Origin: Tricholomella constricta
Lineage: Eukaryota > Basidiomycota > Agaricomycetes > Agaricales > Lyophyllaceae
Direction: 5' to 3'
NCBI GenBank assembly: GCA_013368375.1
Contig: JAACJP010000001.1
Coordinates: 496,001-560,000, forward strand
DNA: 64,000 nt
The notes beneath the pieces are model-generated. The model was not told the DNA's origin, searched no databases, and was given only the letters and a program-made list of their open reading frames with translations. The position numbers and the translations under genes were made by a program. Below are positions 26,109-38,110 of the stretch, one piece after another (positions within the stretch are counted from its first letter, which is position 1; each line of letters begins with the position of its first letter).

Positions 26109-27437
26109 ATGTACAACGGTATTGGACTCACCACTCCCCGTGGAAGGTACGAAATTTTCTTTAGTGAAGTGGATGTTATGCTCATATATCGTCCAGTGGA
26201 ACAAATGGCTACGTTGTCCGTAATCTCTCGACCCTCCGCACATATGAAACATCACAGGATCGTTCCAGTGCTTGGGATTCTGCCCCTCCTAAGCATCGCG
26301 AGCCTGACGAGGCCATTCTGGAGCATGAGCGCAAGCGCAAGGTTGAGGTAAAATGCTTAGAACTCCAGCTCAAGCTCGAGGACGAAGAGTACGTCGTGCT
26401 TATAAATAATTGCCTCTCTACCAATCAACGCATCTTCTTTCAGACTTGACGAGGATAAAATCGAGGAGGAAGTCAGCGCTCTTCGTGCTGAGTTGCTTAA
26501 AAATCTCGCTGCTCTTGCGCCTAGTGCTAAAAGCCTAAAACCGTCTGACACCCATGGTCTGGCGCTCGCCAAAATGGCCGAGCTGAGCAAAATGGCCCGT
26601 GCCTTTGGAACACGGTCAGACTACCAAGAAGGAGAAGCATTCGACAGAGAGAAGCAAGAAGAGATAAAAATCAGGAAGCAGGGTGAGCGCGAAGAGCGAG
26701 ACAGGAAGAAAGAGGAAGAGCGAATCAAGTATCAGGAGCAGAAGGCTAAGTGGGAGACAGAGCGAAGGGAGAAAGACAGATTGAGGCGGAGAGAAGAAGA
26801 TAGGCTGAGGAAGGAAAGGGAGGCCAATGGTCTGAGACGCAAAGATATGCCGCCTCCTCCGGTCGCTGTGTCGAGGATGGACAGGAGGGACGGGGACCGA
26901 CCCCCGGATCATCGCGATCGTGATTCCTACAAAACTGGTGACCGGCGAAGCAGGAGCAGGAGTCCTCCCCGCCGTCGCGACGGCCCTCCATTGCGGGACC
27001 GAGTCCGTGGCCGAGCATCGCCCACTCCGTCGCCACCACCTCGCAATCGCCGCCGCTACGACTCTCGTTCCCGTTCTCCATCCCGATCAGAGTCTCGCTC
27101 GCGCTCCAGGTCGCCGCCACCGCGCAGCCGTCGACGCTCTGGCAGCCCCCCACCCCGGCGAGATCGTTCTTTACCGCCTACGGCTCCGCATCGTATGCGA
27201 GAGCGTTCACTCACCCCTCCCCCGTATCGCCGCGGTGGTTTGTCAAGGTCGAGGTCGCCTCGTCGATCGCCTGGACGTGATAGGCCCCCAGTCGGCGGCC
27301 ATGGACATGGGCGGCCAATGTCCATGAGCCCTCCTCCTGCTCGCGGAAGGGCAAGGTCGGCGTCCACCGGCTCGTCGATGAGTGTCAGTACCCGGTCTGG
27401 AAGGAGTTCGAGGAGTCGGAGTGCAAGCCGTGATTAA
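26109..27437 (+). CDS. CWC21: Cwc21/SRm300-type spliceosomal SR protein
   Basis: Exons 26109-26146, 26197-26388 and 26444-27437, giving 407 residues. The protein starts [19 protein letters not shown], the signature of the Cwc21/SRRM2 N-terminus that contacts Prp8 and Snu114 in the spliceosome. The cwf21 helical domain follows ([18 protein letters not shown] ... [10 protein letters not shown]), then a charged Arg/Glu/Lys helix (about 130-225) and a long RS/RSP domain to the end. Intron 1 falls just after the conserved N-terminal peptide. Yeast Cwc21 is much shorter; the RS tail makes this closer to animal SRm300. It is divergent from the ABHD5-like gene. Confidence 0.9.
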
Positions 27438-28136
27438 GGTTTGGTTTAAGAATTTCCAGGATCTCTATCCGCCATTGGGGCGAACGTAAGTATTCTATGC
27501 AAAGAAATGCCTGTTATATTTGTGCTTTGTATCTTCTGATACTGTACTTACCTCGACTCGAATTTAGTTGTCCTGTTATTGTCAGTGATCGCGATGTTGA
27601 ATTCGAATAAGAGGATGCGATGTTTTATCAGAGATAAGAGGGTGATCTGTTCTGGAATATGTGTGGTGGGGTACTTCGGCAAGAGTCGAGAAAGCGAGCG
27701 CCTCGATGATCTGATTAGATTGCCAGATCCCGAAGTGTCAAGACCAAGCGTGCATTCTATAATGGTCGATGGTCGTTGGCATTATTCTATATGGTTCTGA
27801 CTATGTCTTTTCACCCACATTTGATTGAGAGAAACGTAAGAGATTCGGACATGATTCGGACGACAAAATTCCATGTGAAGTTTAATGTTTTAAGCACGTT
27901 TTATGCCATTTGGGGTGCAAACACAGCAGCTGCTGTCTTTCATTTCGACTGTGACGCTCAGCGAACTATAAGAATCAGGAGACCGGTGTGGTTCTGCCCC
28001 AGTTCTTACTTTTCCCGCTCTCTTTTACCGCGAACTTTGACTCGCAGGCCTCCCTGACTCGATCTCTCACTCGACCTATATTAAAACGCACAGGCCCAGC
28101 TGTACATTCACACAATAATCACTATAAAGCGACACC
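27438..28136. other. AT-rich intergenic region with ARG8 promoter
   Basis: About 700 bp without a recognisable gene. A TATA-like TATATTAAAA at 28077-28086 lies 51-60 nt upstream of the ARG8 ATG. Short ORFs in between have no recognisable domain. Confidence 0.5.
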
Positions 28137-29807
28137 ATGATTTCCATGAACACGCTCCTGGTGGCGAAACGCGGACTGAAGACGCGACCACTGGCACCAT
28201 CCTTCATCCGCTTCACGTCAACATCGACGGAGGTACGTCCCCCAAACTTTTACCTCGCAGCGCACCTCACACGCCGGCCCAGCTTCCTAAAGGGCCCTCG
28301 ACGCGTTACAAAACCCCCACACACACCTCGTCTTCTTCATCCGACGCTACCGCGAAGACTCTCTCACGAGCATCAGAATACCTTCTACCGGTATACGCCC
28401 GACCCGACTTCATTCTCTCACATGGGAAAGGCTCATACGTCTGGGACACGGATGGCCGAAAATACCTCGACTTCAGCGCCGGGATCGCCGTGAACGCTCT
28501 CGGGCATGCGGACGACGGCGTCACTCAGGTTCGTGTGTTAGATTCTTTTCCGCCGTTCCTCAATCCATGGCGTGTCATAAATCTAGGTTATTACGGAACA
28601 AGCTGGAAAGCTACTACACACGAGCAACGTCTACCACAATGAATGGGCGGGCCAGCTCGCCGAGTTACTCGTGACGCTCACACAGAGCGAAGGAGGGCTG
28701 GGATCCGCGCCTGGCAAAGCCAGCACCAGCTCCGGCGCGAAGGTGTTCTTTGCCAACTCCGGCACGGAGGCCAATGAGGGTGCGCTGAAAATAGCACGCA
28801 AGGTGGGGAAGGACCGCTGGGCGGCTGCTGCGGCCGGACGCTCGTGGGACTCGCCCGAGTGCCACAAGACTCGCATTGCGTGTTTCGAGGGGTCGTTCCA
28901 TGGCCGGAGTATGGGTGCGCTGAGCGTAACGAGTAATCCCAAGTATCAGGCACCCTTTGCGCCGTTGCTGCCCGGGGTAGATGTGGGGCGACTGAATGAT
29001 CTAGAGGGCCTGAAGACCTTGGTCGGAGAGGATACCTGTGCAGTCATTGTTGAGCCGATCCAGGGTGAGGGTGGGATCAATATGGCTGACGTAGATTGGT
29101 TGAGGGCACTCCGAAAGAGGTGTGATGAGGTGGGAGCGGTTCTGATTTATGATGAGATTCAGGTGGGTGGGATTACGTTGCTCGGCGTGATATCTTGGCT
29201 TATGGTTTATAATGGGGGGCCAGTGTGGTCTATACAGGACAGGAACCTTGTGGGCGCATTCTGCGTTCCCCGAAGATTGCCATCCGGACGTCGTGACAAT
29301 GGCAAAGCCGCTCGCAAATGGATATCCTATCGGTGCAGTTTTGCTCAGGGATAGTGTCGCACAGACTATGACGGCCGGTAGGTATTTTTACTTGACTACA
29401 TAGACAGTGCATCTAATTCGAGTCATGCAGGCACACATGGAACAACATTCGGAGGGTCGCCCTTGGCATGTGCGGTTGGGCACCACGTCCTCTCGCGATT
29501 GACGTCTCGGACATCTGTCGCGCAAATCGAAGAAATCAGCAAGTACCTGACAGGGCGCCTGGAGCAACTGCCGAGATGGTTCCCGAATATTCTTCAGACG
29601 AATATCCGGGGACGTGGGCTGATCCTTGGCCTCGGGTTCAAGAACCACGAGATCCCAGGACGGTTGGTAGGTATGGCTCGAGAACGGGGTGTATTTGTGT
29701 TGACTGCTGGGAAGGATGCCGTGCGGCTTGTTCCCAGTCTGAATGTGGGTAAAGAAGAGGTGGATTTAGCGGTGGATGTACTGGAGAGCTGTATCGGAGC
29801 GCTGTAG
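28137..29807 (+). CDS. ARG8: Acetylornithine aminotransferase, mitochondrial
   Basis: PLP enzyme converting N-acetylglutamate semialdehyde to N-acetylornithine in arginine synthesis. Exons 28137-28232, 28283-28528, 28587-29162, 29224-29377 and 29431-29807, giving 482 residues. A basic presequence (MISMNTLLVAKRGLKTRP) is followed by class III aminotransferase motifs: FANSGTEANEGALKIARK, FEGSFHGRSMGALSVT, VEPIQGEGGI, LIYDEIQCGLYRTG, the PLP-lysine segment MAKPLANGYPIGA and GTHGTTFGGSPLACA. Ornithine aminotransferase is the main alternative, but the presequence and the TFGG and MAKPL context favour acetylornithine. A short insertion (residues about 175-195, TQSEGGLGSAPGKAST) is less common. HEM1 follows 123 bp downstream. 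Confidence 0.9.
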
Positions 29808-29843
29808 TAACCGTAAGACGAATTGATCGGAAATCACCTGATA

Positions 29844-29865
29844 CCAATCCAATTGTTGTGATTGG
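29844..29865. promoter_or_regulatory. Triple CCAAT-box cluster upstream of HEM1
   Basis: Two CCAAT pentamers abut on the plus strand (29844-29848, 29849-29853) and one lies on the minus strand (ATTGG, 29861-29865), about 65-85 bp before the HEM1 ATG. CCAAT boxes bind the HAP/CBC complex, which regulates haem and respiratory genes in fungi. Confidence 0.6.
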
Positions 29866-29930
29866 CTAAAGCAAAAGCGATAAAAGTTCGGGCCAAAATA
29901 TTTGGCGATTTATCGTTTCCCCCCCTTACG

Positions 29931-32219
29931 ATGGACAAGCTTTCATCGCTGACTCGTTTCAAGGCGTCCTGCCCCTTCCTCGGAAGGACAAAGACTAAAA
30001 CCCTCCGCACCTTATGCACCTCCTCGTCCACCCGCTTTCCATCCCTCTCCGTCCTCACGGAACGCGCCACCAAATGCCCCGTCATGGGTCCTGCTCTCAA
30101 CGTCCGGTCCAAGGAAATCGTCGCTGGCTACGCTAGCGTCGCTGGTAAAGCCGACGTAGAGAAGATTCACAAGGAACAGGGTGTTTTTCCTCCTGCCGGG
30201 GCGACCATTGAGATGTGTCCGCACGCATCGGCCGCTAGAGCTGCAGCTCGCATGGCGGACGAACTCGCTGCTGCTGCCAAACTCAAGGCAAAGGCCGACG
30301 CTGCCAAGCATTCGAAAGCCGAATCTGCTGCAGCTGCAGCTGCTGGCTGTCCTTTCCACCAGAAGGCTGCAGCCGCTGCCGAGGCTAAAGTTGCGAAGCC
30401 AAAGGTAGCTGCCCCGGGTACATTCAATTATGAGAGCTTCTACGTCGATGAGCTCGACAAGAAGCATAAGGATGCTTCCTACCGCTACTTCAACAATATC
30501 AATCGCCTCGCCGCCAAGTTCCCGGTCGCTCACACTAGCGATGTGAAGGACGAAGTCGAGGTCTGGTGCGCCAATGATTATCTTGGCATGGGCAACAACC
30601 CTGTTGTCCTCGAGACTATGCAGTGCGTTAACTTCATCCTCCCTCGTGATTCCAAGTCTAACATTGATGAATTCTAGCCGTGCCCTTGACAAATATGGCC
30701 ATGGTGCAGGTGGTACCCGTAACATCGCTGGAAATGGTGCGATGCATTTAGGACTCGAGCAGGAGCTCGCAACCCTTCACCGCAAGCCTGCGGCACTGGT
30801 CTTTTCGTCTTGCTATGTGGCCAACGACGCTACGCTGTCTACCCTTGGCACCAAACTCCCCGGCTGTGTTTTCTTCTCGGACACGATGAACCACGCTTCG
30901 ATGATTCAAGGCATGCGCCACTCTCCGGCCAAGCGTGTTTTGTTCAAGCACAACGACTTGGCAGATTTGGAAGCCAAGTTGAAACAATACCCCAAGGAAA
31001 CCCCGAAAGTTATTGCGTTTGAAAGTGTTTATTCCATGTGCGGCAGCATTGGACCCATCAAGGAGATTTGTGACCTTGCTGAACAATACGGGGCATTGAC
31101 GTTCTTGGACGAGGTACGTTGGTACGACGGCCTTGTGTGCGCGGCTTATACGGACTTTCAGGTCCACGCTGTCGGGCTATATGGACCACGTGGCGCTGGT
31201 GTGGCTGAGCATCTGGACTATGAAGCTCACAAATCCGCTGGCGAAAGTCCCGATGCCATCCCTGGTTCCGTCATGGATCGTGTTGACATCATCACTGGTA
31301 CCCAAACTCTATTTTTGCCTATAAATAGACCTAACCTTTTGTGCAGGTACACTTGGCAAGGCTTATGGCGCTGTTGGCGGTTACATTGCAGGCTCAGATG
31401 ACTTTGTCGACATGATCCGCTCCTACGCTCCTGGCTTCATCTTCACAACATCTCTACCTCCCGCGACCGTCGCTGGTGCACGTGCAAGCGTTGCATACCA
31501 AAAGGCTTATGTCGGTGATAGGCAACTCAAGCAGGTTAACGTTCGTGAAGTCAAGCGCCGTTTCGCTGAGCTCGACGTCCCTGTTGTGTAAGTTTTTTCT
31601 GCTTACTTTCATCTTCGGTTTACTCAACGAGACTCAAATCAGCCCTGGTCCCTCCCACATCGTCCCCGTCCTCGTTGGTGATGCCGCTCTCGCCAAGGCT
31701 GCCTCCGATAAACTGCTCGGCGAGCATAATATCTATGTCCAATCTATCAATTACCCCACCGTCGCCCGCGGCGAAGAACGCCTCCGCATCACCGTCACCC
31801 CCCGCCATACCCTTGAACAAATGGACAAGCTCGTCCGTGCCGTCGACAAGATCTTCACCGAGCTTAAAATCAACCGTCTCCAGGACTGGAAAGCCCTCGG
31901 CGGTCGTGCCGGTGTCGGTCTTCCAAATTCGACCGACCATGTGGACCCCATGTGGAACGACGAACAGCTCGGCCTGACCAATGGAACCACACCCAAGACC
32001 TTGAGGAACGGCGACAAGGCCGTCGTCGACGCCACTTCGGTCGCGATTGCTCGCAACAGGTTCAACACGCTTTTGGGCAAGGTCGAGATGACGCCTGCCG
32101 CGCCCAAGGGGTCGGGCTTTGCTGGCTTGACGATGAAGGCCGGCACTGGCGCTACAAGGGCTTCCACGGAGGACGTGCAGATTCCCACTGCGCCGTTGGC
32201 CGCTGCTGCCTCTGCTTGA
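29931..32219 (+). CDS. HEM1: 5-aminolevulinate synthase, mitochondrial
   Basis: First committed enzyme of haem synthesis: glycine plus succinyl-CoA to 5-aminolevulinate, PLP-dependent, in the mitochondrial matrix. Exons 29931-30622, 30678-31113, 31162-31297, 31347-31587 and 31643-32219, giving 693 residues. The N-terminus has a presequence, an Ala/Lys-rich linker and four CP dipeptides (Cys14, Cys49, Cys96, Cys140) of the haem regulatory motif type (SCPFL, KCPVM, MCPHA, GCPFH). The core has [57 protein letters not shown] and the PLP-lysine segment [14 protein letters not shown] (Lys about 426). The C-terminal tail after about 590 is disordered. The triple CCAAT cluster upstream suggests HAP control. 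Confidence 0.95.
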
Positions 32220-32877
32220 TTTGCAGACATATCGTTTATTGGTATTTGATATATATCCCTCACCCCAGTCAGTCTTTTCTCTGTTTTGTAATTCGTGCTG
32301 CGATGGGAGGATGGAAGGGATCGGTAGGAGCGGAAGTGATACTTCTGTCGACTTTTCTCCATTCTTGCTCGGCGAAGTGTTGTATGGTTTTGTGTAGCTG
32401 TGGAACTCCCGAAACAAGTATAGTTTGCCTCTGTTCCAATCGTTATTCGTGACATTGAGAGCTCTTTTCAGTATTGGCAGTCGTAGTAGTGTTTCTGACA
32501 TGGTCCAGCTCCTGAACGCCGGGGGGCCGAGATTGTCCCAATGTAATCCCTAAATCTCTGAAACCTCGTCAGATCCCTCAAATGTGGCGGATACTGGTTT
32601 GGACGCTGGTGGTGACCCATCAGTGTTCGTACAGGCCTTCTAGTCCTTTCAGGGAACAAGTGCGCCACATGTATATTCCTATTGACGACTCAGAGCTTGA
32701 AGCGACAGAATGAATTGTCGTCATTGTCGAAAAACATAGCCCGCGGCTGGCATGCGCGTCCAGCGACGCTTATACATAGAATCATCAGCATCCGGAGACA
32801 TAAAACCATTCTATCCAACAATGGCATAAGAGATACACAAATAGAGAAGAGATTCACGGCCGCATTTAACTTCCTAC
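32220..32877. other. Intergenic, convergent
   Basis: Shared 3' region of HEM1 (plus) and the lipase gene (minus). Short ORFs here show no domain. The long minus ORF 31620-32501 is mostly antisense to the last HEM1 exon. Confidence 0.5.
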
Positions 32878-34510
32878 CTAGACAACATTCCAATGCCTCT
32901 TCAAGTGCAGAAGGTGGTGGATGCCAAGATATCGTAGTACTATAGTTGAAAATGAGTTTCGAAGATCCAAGGAGCGCAACGAGTCAATGCCACGCACGAC
33001 CAAGTGAGGAGGGTTGATTCCTCCAGAAATTATGCCAGCCGAGCATGTCAAATCTTCACCACCATTGCATTGCTTCGTGGTTGACGCTGAAGCAGGTTCG
33101 ATGAACTGCCAATACTCGGTGGCTGGTAAAGATATGTGAGGAGCGAAATCAACCAAGGGCGGTTGACGAGATGACGGACCGTGGTGTGCATAGCCCCAAA
33201 AGGTCGGGAAAATGGTAGGAACGCTGTTGAGACGGTGTTTTAGGAGCCCATCGTCAACCGATAGATGCCTTGCTGAACTGACCCATCAAAAGTATGGACG
33301 CCTGATTGTTTACGAAACATTTATGAGATATGCTCTTCCTCTGTAAACGGCGACCATTCACCTCTGTAAACATTGGACGCTCCGACTTTGCTGGTCACAA
33401 AGTTCGCGTATGCAAGGTTCCCGGTCCTCCACAATAGAGTGATAATAAGAGTTAGAATCCACAGAATAGAGACATTAGGTATACCTGGGCTGTCCGTAGG
33501 TGAACAAACGGATCTTGCTAGTTGACGGCCCACCACATCAACATTTCAGACGACTGGTTAAAGGCATGGCACGAACTTGTTGGGAAAGTTTTGCTGAAGA
33601 GAAATGCCTGCAATGCTGGAAAGGGCTCCGCCAAGACTGTGCCCCGTAGTAACAATTGTATAGCCAGCGTGAGAGGCAAGTTGGGATTGTACGGTGGCGA
33701 TCACGTCCGAGGCAACGGAGTTCCACCTATGACACATGCAATAAACCACGAGAAAAGCTTGGGCAAGACAATGATAAACACATACGCAGTCAGAAATCCG
33801 AAGTGAACGAGAGTCCCAGCTTTCCAGGCGAAGGTTATCTTTATTAGAATTTAGGCTCAAACGCTTTGTGGATTTTCCTTACAGGGCGCAGAGACACCAG
33901 GCGATATGAACGGTACCAAGAGAACGTTGGCGTCGAGTTGGAAGTCAGTCGGAGATGTACTGTAGTGCGCGCAGCGTCAGTCGAGTTCCACGTTTGTGTC
34001 GCTAGTTTCTGCACCTGCCACGGAGGGATATGATCTAACGAACTTAAGAACAAGGATTTGTGGTCTACACATAAAGCAACGCACAATCTCCTTCTTGTTA
34101 TCATCGCGAGCGATGAACCCTTGAGTGTCCGTGAGAAGGTCCGTGAACTAAGTAAGGGGAGGACCTTTAATAGTGATTATGGATAGATATACAATCAGGT
34201 AACACATACCGATTTCACCAGAGTATTGCCGTTGGGATGAGCGCAGCCGAATATGTTATACACAGAGGACGCGTCTTGGAAATCATCGCATAAAAGCACA
34301 GTCATCTCGAGTCGTGATGTGTAACATACATTTGAAGTAGAACACGAGATCGTTGTAGATGGCTGTAGCAGTTTGTCATTATCTGGCGAATTCAAGTGAT
34401 CACGAGAGCTTACCCGAGGAGATAGCCCTCTTCTCGACAGTGTTGGTGGTAGGAGAGGCGACGGCAGCAAGAACCGAAGCAAATGCAACAAAGGCAGTGG
34501 AAATGCGCAT
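32878..34510 (-). CDS. Secreted class 3 lipase (Rhizomucor-lipase/feruloyl-esterase fold)
   Basis: Eleven exons (34414-34510, 34330-34362, 34210-34274, 34085-34147, 34015-34034, 33883-33959, 33786-33819, 33577-33726, 33485-33517, 33362-33426, 32878-33272) give 343 residues. It has a signal peptide (MRISTAFVAFASVLAAVASP) and a VEKR Kex2-type site. The lipase motifs are KEIIISLRGS, GYTIVTTGHSLGGALSSIAG (nucleophile Ser), FTYGQPRTGN, SVDDG (acid) and GGINPPHL (catalytic His). Many exons are tiny (20, 33, 33 and 34 nt), but each join keeps frame and restores a conserved motif. The last 45 residues after the catalytic His are longer than usual and could hide another intron. Probably hydrolyses extracellular triglycerides or esters. 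Confidence 0.85.
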
Positions 34511-35461
34511 GGCTAGATGGATAGAGAGATGGCTTTGAGACGTCCTTCACCGTTTTCAAGTGGGCTCTTCCAATACAATAATGATGTTCTTCATTATGGC
34601 ATGGATTTAAGATTATACAGAGTTTGACATGATGTTCCCCAAACCTTGAACCATCTGACCGAGGAGGAAAGCCGACATCGCCTGGAAGCACTGGAGATCC
34701 AGGAATAGAAGAAACAATTGCACCCAGGAAGGTTTTCCGCGGAAACAGAGGTATCAGCCACTTCAAATGGGGGCCGTGCACTGGCAGCAATGTCATGCAA
34801 ACGAAGGGGAATGCACAAACGGAAGTCTGTATATAGGTCCGTGATAGTATGCATGCGATAGGTAGGTTCGGAAGCTGGAACAGCAGATACTTTCCATCAC
34901 AGAATGGTGGCCTGCAGTGATCAGGTGTCCTTGGCGAAAAGTTGCAACGTCAAGTAAGTGGCCAACGACGTTTAATGGCAGCTGTCAATGTCATCAACGC
35001 AAGTGCAGATATGGGTGCTACGGTTGTTAGACAAATCGTTCTAGTGTAAAATCGCGTTATAAAAATCATCACACCTGTCGCACGTGGAAACTGGGAATTC
35101 ACCCAATTGCACCCACGCAGCATCTTGAAACGCAGCTAGCTGTTCAGAGATCATGGGACTTGTTAATCAACACACCTGTACTATTTGTAAAATGCAAGCA
35201 CAAGGAGTAGATCACACGCCAATCTCCATCACAGTGACAGCAATAGTTCCCTTCCAAGATGATCATCCACTGGCTGTCAGTTGACATGACAAGACGTGGC
35301 TACCAAAGTATCACAGGAAAGGGTGTTCCATGACATACACGGAGAAAAAATTCTGATACGTTGCCACTGTTCGGCCTCCTAACGTTGGAGGAAGGCAAGT
35401 TAAGCGATCGGTGTGGACGGAGAAAGAAGAAGCCTGGTATATTCCGCGATGAGAAGAATGA
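34511..35461. other. Gene-poor region upstream of the lipase gene
   Basis: About 950 bp. It holds the lipase promoter and the 3' flank of the N-acetyltransferase gene. Short ORFs (for example minus 34594-34854) have no recognisable domain, and no RNA gene or repeat was seen. Confidence 0.45.
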
Positions 35462-36772
35462 TCAAACATCTAGAGCAGAGAATGGCCTATTATTGCATAG
35501 TCTCAATATCGAGTGGCAACTGAAATACCACTTACCCAGTGCCGCTTTCCTCCCACGAATGTGCTCAAGGTCTTCTCCGGCTACATTCATCCCGAATATT
35601 TCACGAAGAACTTCAGCTCTTTCTGTCTCAGTTGAGACAGTTCGAAGTACTTCTGATCCACTTCCTATGTGCCGCCGTGTTATACGGCCCTCCATTCCAA
35701 TCCTGCCCATATATCTCGTCATGATGGAACCGTCGATTTCGCTGTCGGTGGAACCGATCTCGACACTGTCTATCCAAAAGAGCTTGGAGCAGACAACGTT
35801 CTCCCAGAAAAGTCCTTGTGGCCGTCGACACACTGCGAAATTGGCGCTCTCATAGTCGACTGGGAAGGATTCCTCCTCCGAGAAGGAATAAACCACTTTC
35901 CATTGTGGCGGAGTCATACCAGGTTTTATGTGCAGGACTTCTAGATGCCATTCGCTCTTTGACGAAGCTTTCATTACCTTTGAGTTAGTATTCAACCATA
36001 TCTAAGACGTTCAACCACGCACCGAGCTTCGATTCTGGATGAGCACCTCTGGTAAGGCGATGCTTTTCGGTGGGCGTCGTGCCGATTACGACGTTGTCTT
36101 CGGCATCAGAGAGTAAGATTGGACGTATCGGTCCCGAGCCTCCGCAGGCAACGTCTACGAGGTACGTTTTGGTACTCTCCTCACCAGGTTGCACAAAAAT
36201 GACCATGTGGGAGCGCGCTGTATACAGAGGGGACTCTGAGGGCTGATTCGAGATATTTATCCTCCCAGATCCACCATACGACCTGGCAGGATTTCAACGC
36301 ACAAAAGCTGGGTTATCTACGAATCAGAGTGAAGCATCGAAACACCGTACCGATAGCCCAGTCCACAAAGCATTTGGAGGAACAAGATGTTCAGACCAAA
36401 GCAATAAGAGCCTCGACGTTCGATCACTATTCTCTGGTAAAGGCCAGCTGTACTTATGTCCATTGTATGGTCGGCGGAACTGCGCAAGCGATTACTACTG
36501 GACGTGAGGCAAATCGTCGATTTCTCTCACTAGTGCATCATAGTGTTCTCATATGGAAACGCAACGAGGGAGAGGCGAACAAGGAAATGAAGATTCTCGA
36601 GCGTTGTCGGAAAGCGAGCATGAAGAATGTCGTCCTCAGTGAAGCGATATGGAAACTCGATTACAGAAAGCCATGTAGTAATTTGGCCAGGAGTATACAA
36701 CGAGTCGCTGCGCCTGATCCAGGCTCCGCTCTGCAGGTTTCCGTTATGAAAGTTATTGGGAAGTAAGGACAT
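35462..36772 (-). CDS. Arylamine N-acetyltransferase (NAT)
   Basis: Transfers acetyl from acetyl-CoA to arylamines and hydrazines, a xenobiotic defence enzyme in fungi. Exons 36531-36772, 36351-36497, 36023-36282 and 35462-35967, giving 384 residues. The N-terminus has FPTTLENLHFLVRLSLVAFP and YENT. The catalytic Cys is in RRGSYCFGLN, the His in ARSHMVIFVQ and the Asp in TYLVDVACGGSG. The first intron is only 33 nt (or 36, both in frame), which is unusual. A GTAAGT donor near 35507 could splice to another end, giving ALGHSLL instead of the longer tail. Genes of this family are long enough to make either end plausible. Confidence 0.82.
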
Positions 36773-38110
36773 CGATGGGTGTTGCCCTCAGATATTGCAC
36801 GATCAAGCCTTCCAAGTTCTGAAAAGTCGAGAAGGACATGACCTGCTGATGGCTGATGGGATCGCTGGCACGCACGCCAAGTTGGACTGGTAGCTATTTT
36901 TGGTATCGTACCCGTTATACAAGGAGGTGACACTCTTGTGGAAGATGGGTGAATTGACTGACCTTTCGATGTTCGGAGGTGTAGTGAGACGACGACGACG
37001 GTGGCATTTGCCGATCAGACGTGGACAAATAACAAACGGACACAGGCTGATGTCCTTGAACTATACCGCCACTCAATACTCAAATCCCTGGCGCACTTTT
37101 GCATTTTGTGTTCCTAGCTTCTGAATTTGTTCTTGGCTTCTCTGCTGAAAAATGCGTATGATCTGACTCTTTGTCTCTGGAACCATCAACATTAGTACGC
37201 GCAGCATCAGCCCAAACTACTAGTTGAATGGATGGACGAACGCGACTACGGTTCATTGCGGTTTTGACGGAGGTGCGGTCAGATACGACGTCCATCAATG
37301 CCGGGTTGATTTCGCAGATGGTTTCCCTTTCGATCTTCGTGTTTTGAGCCTGTAGAATACTGATTGCCATCGTACCGCGTTATGGTGCTCCAGGACTGCA
37401 CTCGAAACAGAAGCCTGCTTCAAACGCTACTTCTTCGTCGCGTGCATCGGTGAGTTACATTTGTCAACCCAGAACTATACATCGCATCGCTTCCAGGTCT
37501 GTCTGTGTTCACGACTTTTAATCAAATTTCAAATCGCCAGCTCCGGGTCCAACTTGACCGTTTGAGTCTTGAACAGGCATCGTCCGCTCAGCCATGCTCA
37601 CTACTTATATGCGACACGCGGTTAATTCTGGTCTCAGCGTCAAGCATGCAAAGATGTTCTCCATCATCTGCAGTCACATCAAGTGCTTTTTACTGTTCAC
37701 AACATGGCGCGAAACCTATTTATGCCGTTTCTCAGGTGTGAAAAAGTGTCATCTTTATCATCTCATTGGTCGCGTGCTGACTATTGGCCAGTGTGTCGCG
37801 CTTGAACGCGTTAAACGACGGGGCTCAACCGATGAGCTTCTTATTCAGTAATTAACGCAGCTCCTCGGGGTTCCTCCTGAAGACTCCCCAACTCAGTGGA
37901 CCAGGGCGCAACTAATGGCGTCTTGATGACAACAACATTCTTGGCTGTTCGCGGGATAGAAAAGGAACCAAGGTACCACTATACAGGGCACTAGGACCGA
38001 TGGTTTGTATGTTGGCCTCTGATGAAGTCGTAACAATCTAAGACCATGCCCTAATACAAACACACCTTTCTCAGCGTAACTAAGCATAAGGTGAAAGATT
38101 TAATCCTCCT
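36773..38110. other. Gene-poor region, no gene supported
   Basis: About 1.3 kb between the N-acetyltransferase and the short-chain dehydrogenase genes. ORFs are short and on both strands, with no recognisable domain or consistent splice pattern. I saw no terminal repeats or transposase motifs. A remnant cannot be excluded. Confidence 0.45.

Noticed and set aside
30012..30725. 237-residue minus ORF over the HEM1 N-terminus
   Set aside because: Antisense to the HEM1 leader; no domain and no splice sites suited to a minus-strand gene.
31620..32501. 293-residue ORF on the minus strand
   Set aside because: It is mostly antisense to the last HEM1 exon, whose plus-strand frame has clear family motifs. 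The antisense frame is open because of codon bias.
37382..37735. Possible two-exon gene starting ATGGTGCTCCAG
   Set aside because: After the only good GTGAGT intron the frame ends within eight codons, and no homology is visible.
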